Below are positions 21,429-29,990 of a DNA stretch of 64,000 nt, in pieces (positions within the stretch are counted from its first letter, which is position 1; every line of letters starts with the position of its first letter). The position numbers were made by a program, and so were the translations under genes. The notes under the pieces were generated by a model. It was given only the letters and a program-made list of their open reading frames with translations, searched no databases and was not told the origin of the DNA. The stretch comes from JAXLWB01 sp046328715 (GTDB lineage: Bacteria; Chloroflexota; Anaerolineae; Caldilineales; Caldilineaceae), in contig JAXLWB010000003.1 in the NCBI GenBank assembly GCA_046328715.1, forward strand, positions 274,436 to 338,435. Direction: 5' to 3'.

Positions 21429-22775
21429 CTAATCCAACTTCTGTTTCTCTCGGATCTCGTTGGCTGCCGCCTGAAGTGCTTCCTTGGGTGCAATCTTGCC
21501 ATCGTACATGTCCTTCATCTGGCGTCCGATGATTTCCGTTGCTTCCTGCCAACCCTTGCCAAAGACATAAGGTTGTACTTCGGCGTTCACCTCAGCATAT
21601 AGTTTGAAAGCTGTCTGACCTCCGTAGAAATCAACTGGCTCGCTCAGAAGTGGCCAGTTCTCGGCGTTAATCAACCCCGGAGCCGTGTCACTCATGACAG
21701 ATACGGTCTCCTGACCCGCCTGTGTCAGTTGGGCAAATTCCAGGAACCCGAATGATTCTGCAATATGCTTGCTCTGGGCCGGGATGGCGAATTGCGAACC
21801 CCCGTTGGTGAAGGCGCGCGCGCCACCCTTGGTCCATGCCGGTACACGCGTCACTTTCCACTTTCCACTGGTTCCGATGGCGGCGAATTTGATCATGCCA
21901 GCGATCCAGACAGCATCTGGAAAGCAGACGATCGTGCCATTTCCCCAGTCACTAAAGATGTCATCCCAGCTTGGATTTTGATACACTGTGCCCGAATCCC
22001 AAAGCTTCTTCATGAATTCGAGTGTGTTGATTGCAACCGGCTGGTCGATTGTGACCTTGGTCTCGTCTAGGTCGTATAGACCACCACCCTGCTGCCAGAG
22101 CCAGTTGATAAACGGCGGGTAGCTCTGGTCCTTGAACAGTCCCCATAGCTTCACCTTGCCGTCGGTGGCCTCTTTGAGTTTCAAACCTGCAGTCAACCAG
22201 TCATCATACGTTTCGATCGCGGTGGGATCGACGCCATACTGCTCGAAAATGTCAGACCGATAGTAGAGCATGCACGGCGAGCAGTCTCCTGGCAATGCAT
22301 AGTTCTTACCCTTGTAAACACCAAGCCGCCACTTGTACGGCACCACTTTGTCTTTGTATGGCACCATTGCCTCTGTAATATCCGCCAGCCCCCCGCTGTC
22401 AGCAAACTGGGCGAGGTAAGGATCCTCAATGGCCACAATGTCATCCACAGTGCCAGCAGCCAATGACAATCGTAGTTTGTCGTGATAGGGGTGTAGGTCG
22501 AGGTATTGCCCCTCGATTAGCTGTATTTTGATGTTCGGGTGATTGTCAGTAAACTGCGAGACTAGGTCCCTAAAGCTCGGAGTGATATACCATGAGGACA
22601 ATGTGATGTTGATTTCAGCCGAAGGTATGGGGGCCGCTGTTGCTGTGGCCTGAGCAGCCGCTACTGGAACGGCAGACGGCCTAATGGCCACACATGCAGA
22701 AAGGGATGCCTCGGCCAAGGCAAGACTCGCGACTTGCAAGAAACCACGACGGCTGAGATTCTTCGTGAATAACAT
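21429..22775 (-). CDS. ABC transporter extracellular solute-binding protein, family 1 (sugar type)
   Basis: The 448-residue protein begins with a twin-Arg-like lipoprotein signal: SRRGFLQ, a hydrophobic stretch, then SLSAC as lipobox. The body follows the family-1 binding-protein pattern: LSSWYITPSFRDLVSQF, LSLAAGTVDDIVAIED, ALPGDCSPCMLYYRSDIFEQYG and late FLEFAQL. Such proteins capture oligosaccharides or glycerol-phosphate compounds for MalFGK-type importers. No permease or ATPase lies nearby, so it is an orphan and would have to use components encoded elsewhere. AGGAGG lies directly upstream of the ATG at 22775. Confidence 0.9.
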   Translation of the reverse strand: MLFTKNLSRRGFLQVASLALAEASLSACVAIRPSAVPVAAAQATATAAPIPSAEINITLSSWYITPSFRDLVSQFTDNHPNIKIQLIEGQYLDLHPYHDKLRLSLAAGTVDDIVAIEDPYLAQFADSGGLADITEAMVPYKDKVVPYKWRLGVYKGKNYALPGDCSPCMLYYRSDIFEQYGVDPTAIETYDDWLTAGLKLKEATDGKVKLWGLFKDQSYPPFINWLWQQGGGLYDLDETKVTIDQPVAINTLEFMKKLWDSGTVYQNPSWDDIFSDWGNGTIVCFPDAVWIAGMIKFAAIGTSGKWKVTRVPAWTKGGARAFTNGGSQFAIPAQSKHIAESFGFLEFAQLTQAGQETVSVMSDTAPGLINAENWPLLSEPVDFYGGQTAFKLYAEVNAEVQPYVFGKGWQEATEIIGRQMKDMYDGKIAPKEALQAAANEIREKQKLD

Positions 22776-22830
22776 ATTTCCTCCTATTGTTCAAATCAAT
22801 TCAAGAAATAATGGTCGTGTGCCCCCTATG

Positions 22831-22864
22831 CCTTCTGGGAAGCGATCAACTGCTTCCCAGAAGG
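22831..22864 (-). terminator. Hairpin downstream of the small minus-strand ORF
   Basis: CCTTCTGGGAAGC and GCTTCCCAGAAGG are perfect 13-base arms with an 8-base loop. It lies between the small ORF at 23009-23230 and the binding-protein gene on the same strand, so it may terminate the former. Confidence 0.6.
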
Positions 22865-23008
22865 CTTGTATCTCAATCAGTGCTGCATCTTCATTCCGTT
22901 GTATTCACTGGAATCATCAGATGCTACATATCCAGCAAGACGAGTGTTTCACAAAATTTCTCCTTTCTGTTGAGTCAGTGGACTTCTCTTCAATAAATAA
23001 TTAAACCA

Positions 23009-23230
23009 CTACAATTCAGCACTGACTTCTGATTGCTCTGTCGTTGGCACTTTGCCCGCGACGTACTCGATCAATTGACTACCTTCTCGAAAGTAGTGTG
23101 TCTCCCCGCTCAACACATGCTTGACCTGTATACAAAGCCTGTTTGGCTCTTCTCTGACCGATTCACGCCAAACACGGATTGTAAACAATGTCGATGGGGA
23201 GTAATTTGTGCGCAGACCAAAATTTTCCAT
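23009..23230 (-). CDS. Small conserved-looking protein, 73 aa
   Basis: The frame encodes a 73-residue protein with the segment FTIRVWRES...EPNRLCIQV, then KHVLSGETHYFREGSQLIEYV. The order of a strand with VWRE, then (W/C)xxxVxHVxSGExxYFRxxxxLxxYI resembles small single-domain proteins of unknown function common in Chloroflexota and cyanobacteria; I cite this from memory of the pattern. No strong ribosome site precedes the ATG at 23230. A 13-bp hairpin lies 145 bp downstream. A plus-strand ORF covering the same DNA looks non-protein-like. Confidence 0.5.
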   Translation of the reverse strand: MENFGLRTNYSPSTLFTIRVWRESVREEPNRLCIQVKHVLSGETHYFREGSQLIEYVAGKVPTTEQSEVSAEL

Positions 23231-23616
23231 AGGGATTCACCAGGCAAGGCAAAAGGACGGCGCAGTAATTATTTCAAAAATCAGGATGTCAGTAGTTTAG
23301 CTAACACGGCGATCCCAAAGCGCTCCCTTCGACGTTCCCTGAGCGTTCCTCGTGCTAAAGATGTTTATGAAAGAGCGAAATGGGTCACCTTTTTTAAACA
23401 CGGAAATCAAGGAACACGGAACTATTCTTGAGCTTTGCTGAGAAGCCTCGTTTGGTCATTATGGGGAATGGGCGAAAACGTAGAAAGTAGTACAACGGAG
23501 ACAAACGCGAAGAACCATTGATTGATGTTGTACAGATTGGTCGTTTCACAGATAGATCATTCGTTCAATCTAAATCCACGGCTCTAGATGGCTCGATAGT
23601 AAGGAAAGAGAAAGAG
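23231..23616. other. Intergenic region without a recognised gene
   Basis: The only structure I see is a single copy of AAACACGGAAATCA(A)GGAACACGGAA at 23,396-23,421, which matches one arm of the long hairpin at 35,343-35,411. The plus-strand ORF through this region (to 23,431) has no recognisable domain. Confidence 0.5.
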
Positions 23617-26600
23617 TCAGGAGAAGGCACAGATCGCTTCGATCTCTGACAGCAGCGCTTGGGCAGTTTGCAGATCCGCTGTGTCAAACCCTTCCTTGAA
23701 CCAGTGATAGATTTCTGCCAGCAGTTGGTAGGCTTCGCTTGTTCGCCCCTGTTGCTGCCAGAGACGAGCCAGGCCAGTTGCAGCACGCAGTTCGAACAAC
23801 TTTTCGCTTTGCTGACGGGCAATTTCAATTGCTTGTGTATAGGCGATTTCAACTTGTTCAAACGCCTCCCCTTGCGCCAATAGCAAATCTCCTTCAAGAC
23901 GGTAGATTTCGGCTCGGTAAAAGCGATCATCGCGCTGCGCCGTAAATGCTTGTGCGGTTTTTAAAAGTTCGATACCTTCAGCATTCCGACCTGCTATTGC
24001 ATAGCCTTCCACAAGCAGCGCATAAAAATAATTGTAGAGCAAGCTTTGCCCTGTCGCTTGCCACTCAGCCAGACCTTGTCGCATCAATTTAATCCCGGTT
24101 GCAGAATCGCCAGCCATGGCAAAGGTCCACCCTTGCACCACAATCGCATTTGTCAAAATTGTGGAATACCCGTATTTGACAGATAACTCGATAGATTTTT
24201 GGAGATAAGCTTGTGTCGGCGCAATTTCGCTCAAGCATTGATAGAAGCTAGCAGTTTGCATAGCGGCATCAGCGATAAGAATGGGCAGAGTCAGAGTTTC
24301 CGTCAGTGCCGCTAAGTCTGCTAATTTTTGTTTAGCCTGCTCTGGGTAACCAAGCAACCACAAACTCAATCCAGCAATGAGCAGAGCGCACATCCCAGTG
24401 TCGTGGATGACATACTCGATTGCATGTGCCTGATATTTGCCTGTATTGTAGATCGCAAGACCCAGTTTGGCGTACTGGAGGGCCAACGGCACTGAACCAC
24501 AGTAAAAATGTACACCCCATAAAGCATGGTAAGCTTGTAAGAGCAGACCCTCATCGCCCGCCTGCTCGGCAATCTGCATGCATCGTTCACATAGCTTGAT
24601 TGCCTTAGCGTACTCAGCTCGATAAAGGTATACTTCGTGAAGTCCCCACAAGGCTGGAAAGAGTTGTGGCGTCGCTGTGATCTGTTCACAAAGAACCAAG
24701 GCACGATCATAGATTTGGCCTACCTCGATCGAACCTGATCCCTTGATAGGAACCCAAATATTGCCTAGTGCCAATTGGAGCGTAAGTTCATGTTCTTTGC
24801 CTTTAGGTGTCTCAGGAAATCGCTTCAATAGATCAAAACCACAGTTGAGGTAAGCGAGCGCTTCATTAGTGGCAAAGAGTTGGCGCTCCTTTTCTGCGGC
24901 TTGGGAATAATACTCGATTGCTTGCGCCGGTAATCCGGCCTGTTCATAGTGAACGGCTAATTGGCCACAGACGATACTCAAATTGTGTGCAAAGATTCCT
25001 TCGAGTGTTTGGGCAATGCGCCGATGGAACGAACGACGACGGATATGACTCATCTCCTCATATGCTACGTCGCGAATACGGTCATGGCTAAAGTCATAAG
25101 CGACGCTGCCGTGGCGACGGATAATGCGCCGCTGCCATAACTCATCCAAGGCACGTACCACAGCATCTTCGTCCTGCTTACTTGCGCGCATGAGCACGTC
25201 AAAGGTAAAGTCCTGACCAATGGTTGCAGCGAATTGAGCCAACTCCCGGGCCACAGGTGAGAGTTGCGTCAAACGGGTCTGTATAACAGCCTGCACCTTA
25301 GGCGGCAAGACGAAGGCCGGAACGGGAAGCGCAGGCAGCGGACCAGACTGAGTCGCATCGACCCAGTTCTCTTTGTTCAACCCAGCGCGCGTCATCTCCA
25401 CAATAAAGAGCGGGTTGCCAGCCGTGGCACGATAAAGCAGTTGTTGCGTTTGCTCAGCCAACGCCTGTTGGGCAATCTGCGTGGCCAGCGAGACTGTTTC
25501 GGTCTTATCCAAGGGGTTCAGTTCAATCTCACTCAACTGGTCACTACCACGCAAATGGCGACAGAGCGCCTGCAAGGGATGTGTCCCATCTACTTCCTCG
25601 GGGCGGGCCGTCCCCACGAGCAACAGTTTTGCCTTTGGTTCAAAATGGAGGAGATAGCGTAACCACTCCAACGTCTCCCGGTCGCACCAGTGCAGATCAT
25701 CGAGCAGCAACAGCAGCGGTTGCGGAGCAGCCAATAACGCTCGCACCAACGCCTCCCACAACCGTTGTCGTTGCCAGGCTTCGGTCATCGGTTCGGGCGG
25801 GAGCACAGTGGGTTGTTCGCTTAGGATCTCTGGAAGCAGGCGTGCCACTTCGCTCAGCCAGACTGGTGCCAAGCGGGAGCGAACGCGCTGTATAGCCTCT
25901 GTCCGCAGCCAGGCAATGACCGGTGCATAGGCTAAATGCCCTTCGCCAGCATAAGCTCGTGTGCGCGCCACACTAAACCCTTGCTGCCCCGCCCAACTCA
26001 ATACCTCCTCTGACAGATGGGTCTTTCCAATCCCTGCCTCGCCCCAAACGCAGACAAAGTGAATGCCCTGCGTGGTCGCCTGTCGCCACTTTTGCTGGAG
26101 TACGCCCCATTCTGTTCGCCGTCCAACCAGGCGTGTAGCATGATGGATCGGTAGCAATGTCTTCGCCCCGGTTTCGAGATTGAGCAATCGGGCATGAGCG
26201 GCTTGCGTTTCGGGAGAGGGATCAATGCCCAGTTCGCTTGCCAACAACGCAGCGCAGGTATGATAGGTACGCAGCGCACCAGCCCGATCACCTTGCAGTG
26301 CCTGCAAACGCATCAGGTGCAGGTACATGCTCTCCTGCAATGGATCGAGGCGCAGTAATTGCTGAGCGTAGGGGATGGCGATAGCAAAGGCCTGTTGTTG
26401 TTCATAGCCAGCCACTAAGCGTTCCAGCGCACCCAGACAGAGTTGATGCAGCCGCTCGCGCTCGACAACTACCCAATCATCGTAACAACTGGGGGTCAAA
26501 GGTCCTGTATAAAGTGCCACTGCCCCCGACCAGTGGTCAAGCGCTTCCTCAAATCGTTGATTTTGTGCAGCGGCGGTTGCTTGATTGAGCTTGGCTTCAA

Positions 26601-26919
26601 ATTCTACGATGTCGAGGCTAAAGGACGCGGCGGGTCGCCATTGCACGACCTGATTGTCAGCATAAATCGCTTGGGCGAGAATCGGCGACATCTGACGCAG
26701 ATGGGTTAGAGCTTTGCGTAGGTTAGTTAAGGCTTGAGGTTCACTCGAATCGGGCCAGAGCAAGAAAGCCAAGTGGCGACGCGCTTGAGGCGCATGATGG
26801 TGCAAAAGCAAAAAGGTGAGCAAAGCTTGGTAGCGTGCCTGTGGAACAACGATGAGTTTGTTATCGCTATCGCTCAATCGAAAATCGCCTAACAGATAGA
26901 TATGCAGAGTTGCCGACAT
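23617..26919 (-). CDS. BTAD/SARP-type transcriptional regulator with AAA ATPase and TPR domains
   Basis: The 1100-residue protein begins with a DNA-binding winged helix (LHIYLLGDFRLS, then RRHLAFLLWPDSSEPQALTNL) and a BTAD domain (CYDDWVVVERERLHQL, then LLRLDPLQESMYLHLM). A STAND-type ATPase follows, with Walker A GEAGIGKTH and Walker B LLLLLDDLHWCD. The C-terminal 450 residues are TPR-like helical repeats. This AfsR/MalT-like layout is a signal-integrating activator. The frame opens at 27030; the start at 26919 places the DNA-binding domain first and has AAGGAAGGA 12 bases upstream, which is long. It is transcribed away from the metal island and may or may not control it. Confidence 0.88.
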   Translation of the reverse strand: MSATLHIYLLGDFRLSDSDNKLIVVPQARYQALLTFLLLHHHAPQARRHLAFLLWPDSSEPQALTNLRKALTHLRQMSPILAQAIYADNQVVQWRPAASFSLDIVEFEAKLNQATAAAQNQRFEEALDHWSGAVALYTGPLTPSCYDDWVVVERERLHQLCLGALERLVAGYEQQQAFAIAIPYAQQLLRLDPLQESMYLHLMRLQALQGDRAGALRTYHTCAALLASELGIDPSPETQAAHARLLNLETGAKTLLPIHHATRLVGRRTEWGVLQQKWRQATTQGIHFVCVWGEAGIGKTHLSEEVLSWAGQQGFSVARTRAYAGEGHLAYAPVIAWLRTEAIQRVRSRLAPVWLSEVARLLPEILSEQPTVLPPEPMTEAWQRQRLWEALVRALLAAPQPLLLLLDDLHWCDRETLEWLRYLLHFEPKAKLLLVGTARPEEVDGTHPLQALCRHLRGSDQLSEIELNPLDKTETVSLATQIAQQALAEQTQQLLYRATAGNPLFIVEMTRAGLNKENWVDATQSGPLPALPVPAFVLPPKVQAVIQTRLTQLSPVARELAQFAATIGQDFTFDVLMRASKQDEDAVVRALDELWQRRIIRRHGSVAYDFSHDRIRDVAYEEMSHIRRRSFHRRIAQTLEGIFAHNLSIVCGQLAVHYEQAGLPAQAIEYYSQAAEKERQLFATNEALAYLNCGFDLLKRFPETPKGKEHELTLQLALGNIWVPIKGSGSIEVGQIYDRALVLCEQITATPQLFPALWGLHEVYLYRAEYAKAIKLCERCMQIAEQAGDEGLLLQAYHALWGVHFYCGSVPLALQYAKLGLAIYNTGKYQAHAIEYVIHDTGMCALLIAGLSLWLLGYPEQAKQKLADLAALTETLTLPILIADAAMQTASFYQCLSEIAPTQAYLQKSIELSVKYGYSTILTNAIVVQGWTFAMAGDSATGIKLMRQGLAEWQATGQSLLYNYFYALLVEGYAIAGRNAEGIELLKTAQAFTAQRDDRFYRAEIYRLEGDLLLAQGEAFEQVEIAYTQAIEIARQQSEKLFELRAATGLARLWQQQGRTSEAYQLLAEIYHWFKEGFDTADLQTAQALLSEIEAICAFS

Positions 26920-27001
26920 CGCGATTTCGCATCCTTCCTTTTGCGGAAACGAGTTTTTACGCCCCATTCCCGACAGATTGGCAAAACTCAACTGTAATCT
27001 C

Positions 27002-27043
27002 TCATAAAATTCTACACCTGAAATTTTCATTGCAGTCTACCAT
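27002..27043 (-). CDS. Possible 13-codon upstream ORF of the BTAD regulator
   Basis: An ATG at 27043 has the strongest ribosome site in the region (AAGGAGAG, about 5 bases away) but opens a frame of only 13 codons (MVDCNENFRCRIL). It overlaps, in another frame, the first codons of the longest reading of the regulator. It could be a leader peptide regulating translation. No homology can be claimed. Confidence 0.3.
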   Translation of the reverse strand: MVDCNENFRCRIL

Positions 27044-27365
27044 GTTTCTCTCCTTTTCCTATCCAGAATCACCCTCTTGGAGTGATTCGCCGACAAGTCA
27101 ATAGGACTTACTCACTTACGAAAATAACTAACACCAATAGGCCAAATTGATGCACTTCAAGTTCGGAGCATAAGGTGACAGTCACGGGCAAATAGATTCA
27201 TGTTCTCAAGGTATAGGCTCAATTGTATTCTCGTGTATTCTGGGGTTGTTGTAATTGGTCACCTTCCAAAGGTCTGATAGTAGGTCTGGCGCAAATGTGA
27301 TAATGCCAAAATAAGCCAAAAGCCTAATTGCATCCTCTCAAAAAAAGTGGTATCGTTTGCGCACG
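27044..27365. other. Divergent intergenic region
   Basis: About 320 bp separate the regulator from the first gene of the metal island and should hold both promoters. I see no convincing palindrome, riboswitch or repeat. Confidence 0.4.
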
Positions 27366-27824
27366 ATGCACTCTGTGACACTTAGCATGACAAAGCTCTG
27401 TCGCACCTGTCAGCACACCCTGCACCTCTTCTTTGCAGGGCTTTTTGCGTTGGTGATGCCGTTTATCTGCATGGGTGCTTTTGCTGAACCGGGGCATCCG
27501 CATCGTTTTCCCCATTTTGTCTTTTTGGATCCAGTGTTAACAGTGCGGTTGCCTCTCGCTACACAACCAAGCCAATTGCAACAGACGCATGCAGAACACA
27601 CAAAGCATCATGCAAGCGAGACGTCACAAGCGGCCAAACAACCAGTTAGTCAAGCGACTTCATCGCTAATCCTGTTCTCCATTTTCACGTTTAGTACCGT
27701 CGGCGCTTGGATATTCTCTCCAACCAATCGACGTCATTTCATTTCATTTTCTCCTCAGGCATTCCCCAAATCGATTGCCTTAGCCATCTTGCTTCCACCT
27801 CCACGACTTGCTGTATCTCTCTAG
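27366..27824 (+). CDS. Small membrane protein with HPHRFPH motif, copy 1
   Basis: The roughly 152-residue protein has one membrane segment near residues 18-38 (HLFFAGLFALVMPFICMG), then AEPGHPHRFPHFVFLDP, a polar His/Thr/Gln-rich middle, a second hydrophobic segment (SLILFSIFTFSTVGAWIF) and the tail FPKSIALAILLPPPR. The protein at 31879 shares both landmarks: FAxVxPFxCxGxxAEPxHPHRFPHxVFxxP in spaced form and FPxSIxxxILLPPPR. The family is unknown to me. Location at the head of a copper cluster and the clustered His suggest metal binding at the membrane surface (inference). The ATG at 27366 has no clear ribosome site; a TTG at 27357 is in frame. Confidence 0.6.
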   Translation: MHSVTLSMTKLCRTCQHTLHLFFAGLFALVMPFICMGAFAEPGHPHRFPHFVFLDPVLTVRLPLATQPSQLQQTHAEHTKHHASETSQAAKQPVSQATSSLILFSIFTFSTVGAWIFSPTNRRHFISFSPQAFPKSIALAILLPPPRLAVSL

Positions 27825-28135
27825 GAATCGACAATCAAACAGTGTTGTAACGGTCAAGGGCGTACCATAGGTGGGTCATTACATCGCTCAGTTGCCGTTT
27901 CCGTACGTTAATTTGTCGCATCTAACTTGTTCGACTCAATCGGACAGAGTGTTTTCAGCCAAAAGCTATGAGCACAATCGTGACCACTCCGTGGAATCAC
28001 GCTCTTTGTGCTTACCTGATTACGTTGTGAAGGCTTTCCAGCTCGGTTGAAGCTCTTTTTTTCGAGCAATTTCGTGCTTGCTCCGTCCATTTCTGCTGGA
28101 AGCAACAAGTGCTAATGATAATGGAGAAAATCGCC
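27825..28135. other. Intergenic region without a recognised gene
   Basis: About 310 bp. A minus-strand ORF (27,908-28,108) lacks any recognisable pattern or ribosome site. A promoter for the following gene is expected here; none is obvious by eye. Confidence 0.4.
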
Positions 28136-29197
28136 ATGTATAAGAAAATTACGCTCGTAGCGTTACTACTCGTTGGTTGTTTGGTCTTTTTAACCCGTCA
28201 ACCGCAGGCATTGGCTTCGCCTGCCTTACACGGAGAAGGAACCGCCACCCCTGCTGCGGAAGGAGAGGCGATTACTGACACCGTAGCCAGTGATACAGAG
28301 GCCGAACCGACTCTCCACGACCTGATGCACGAGATCGAAGAGTTGCGTGCCGAGGTTGAAGAGTTACATGCACACATTGATGCAGGTCAAGGTGGCCCGG
28401 CTTCAACCAATGAAGTAGTCACCGCCGTCTACTTTCTCGACACAGTAGGCTTGCATGATCTATCCGAACGACTCAGCACCGATAAGACGATTCAAGCATC
28501 GGATGCGGGAACCGTAAGCCGAATTGCGCGCCTACTTTCATCGGTCAACTGGCCCGAACCACTCGCTACCGATGCGATTAGCCTGACGACAACGTTGAAC
28601 GACTTGGCTACAGCGTTAGGCAATGATGATTTAGAAACGGCGACTCCCTTGGCCGATACAGCCCACGATGCGCAACATGCATTCTCGCACAGTGTGGAAC
28701 ATTGGCTGGCCGATCAACCGGCCGCCTCGGCTGGCGCAGAGGGACAGGCTTTCCGTGTGACCTCCGCCGTCTATTTGCTGGACACCGTGGGTCTACATGG
28801 CCTTTCGGAACGGCTGAGCACCGATAAGGAAATTCAGGCTGCCGATGCAGGCAATGTCAGCCGCATCGCCGGTCTGCTTGCCACCGTCGATTGGCCCGAA
28901 GAATTGGCGACCGATGCGATCAGCCTGACCACCACCTTGAATGATCTGGCCACGGCGCTGGGCAATGATGATCTGGAAACAGCCACACCCTTGGCCGATA
29001 CCGCACACGAAGCGCAACATGCCTTCTCGCACGCGGCTGAACATTGGCTGGCCGACGCAATGGGCACGCACGAAGAAGCTGCTGCCGACGATCATGGCGC
29101 TGAGGAAACCAGTGTTGAAGGCAGCGATACGATCACCAGCACCGATGTCATGACCGATACGGACGTGATGACCGATACACAAAGTACAGGAGGTTGA
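28136..29197 (+). CDS. Secreted protein with two repeats each carrying a His ladder
   Basis: The 353-residue protein has a signal peptide (KKITLVALLLVGCLVFLT), an acidic helical stretch with a coiled-coil look (LMHEIEELRAEVEELHAHID), and two repeats of about 95 residues. Each repeat runs from VYxLDTVGLHxLSERLSTDK to FSHxxEHWLAD. Each contains HxAQHAFSHxxEH, placing His at i, i+4, i+8 and i+12 on one helical face, a likely metal site. The C-terminus is Thr/Asp/Met-rich. Repeat DNA has diverged at third positions while the protein hardly changed, so the motif is under selection. GGAG nine bases upstream supports the ATG at 28136. It directly precedes copC. Function is inferred only from context. 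Confidence 0.72.
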   Translation: MYKKITLVALLLVGCLVFLTRQPQALASPALHGEGTATPAAEGEAITDTVASDTEAEPTLHDLMHEIEELRAEVEELHAHIDAGQGGPASTNEVVTAVYFLDTVGLHDLSERLSTDKTIQASDAGTVSRIARLLSSVNWPEPLATDAISLTTTLNDLATALGNDDLETATPLADTAHDAQHAFSHSVEHWLADQPAASAGAEGQAFRVTSAVYLLDTVGLHGLSERLSTDKEIQAADAGNVSRIAGLLATVDWPEELATDAISLTTTLNDLATALGNDDLETATPLADTAHEAQHAFSHAAEHWLADAMGTHEEAAADDHGAEETSVEGSDTITSTDVMTDTDVMTDTQSTGG

Positions 29198-29205
29198 GCT
29201 CGACC

Positions 29206-29853
29206 ATGAAACGTAAACTCGCCCTGCCGCTATTCGCTGGACTGTTGCTGACGTTGCTGCTCTTGGTACCTGTTCAACGGCTTTACGCCCATGCTGAATA
29301 TGACCATTCGGAGCCAGCCGCCGATGCTGTGATGGATACAGCACCCACGCAGGTACGCATCTGGTTTACGCAGGAACTCTTTCGTCACAAAGGGGCGAAC
29401 AGCATTGAAGTGGAGGGGCCGGACGGCAGCCGAGTCGATCAGAATGATTTCGCAATCGACGACGATGATCGAACGCTGGCTTCCGTTTCGCTCTCACCCA
29501 CCTTGTCCGCCGGAGTTTACACGGTACACTGGGTAGCCACGTCCTCAGAAGATGGTCACGAGGCAAAGGGTGAGTTTACGTTTACGATTGGTAATACGTC
29601 CAGCGGTGGAACGCAAGCGGAGTCGCAGACACTGAGTACGACGGTGGAATCAGCTACAGCCACGTCAATCCCTGAGCCGATGCCTACAGCAACTGACACT
29701 GTACAGGCAACAGTGACCTCTGCTCCAACGCCAGCGACCCAGCCAACTTCCACAGGTAGCGGTTCAACGTTGCCTTGTTTGGGCGGAACGATGCCGCTGG
29801 CAATGGTGTTGGGCGCAGTGATTGCTGGGCGCAAGCGAATGCGGAAGGGATAG
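29206..29853 (+). CDS. CopC-domain copper-binding protein with C-terminal membrane anchor
   Basis: The 215-residue protein has a signal peptide ending LYA, so the mature N-terminus would be the copper-ligand His (HAEYDHSEPAADA). The CopC beta domain includes VRIWFTQEL and WVATSSEDGHEAKGEF, whose Asp and His complete the Cu(II) site. A Ser/Thr/Pro linker leads to TLPCLGGTMPLAMVLG, one membrane helix and RKRMRKG, so the domain is held at the outer face of the membrane. AGGAGG lies 12 bases before the ATG; the upstream gene stops nine bases earlier. It should bind extracytoplasmic copper. CopC is known from resistance and uptake systems alike. Confidence 0.9.
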   Translation: MKRKLALPLFAGLLLTLLLLVPVQRLYAHAEYDHSEPAADAVMDTAPTQVRIWFTQELFRHKGANSIEVEGPDGSRVDQNDFAIDDDDRTLASVSLSPTLSAGVYTVHWVATSSEDGHEAKGEFTFTIGNTSSGGTQAESQTLSTTVESATATSIPEPMPTATDTVQATVTSAPTPATQPTSTGSGSTLPCLGGTMPLAMVLGAVIAGRKRMRKG

Positions 29854-29990
29854 TTGTATACGAACTTGACCAGCACTTCACGCTCAAAGCGTGTTAGAGA
29901 CTTAACTTTTCCTACACGCCTACACGAGAAAGTGCCGTTCAAGTTGACACGACATAATAGTGACAAAAGCAGTTGATCAGCGGACGTAAC

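Noticed and set aside
23033..23431. Plus-strand 132-codon ORF
   Set aside because: No domain, no ribosome site, and it is antisense to the more protein-like small ORF at 23009-23230.
27908..28108. Minus-strand 66-codon ORF in the spacer before the His-ladder gene
   Set aside because: Atypical composition, no ribosome site and no pattern; I treat the region as intergenic.
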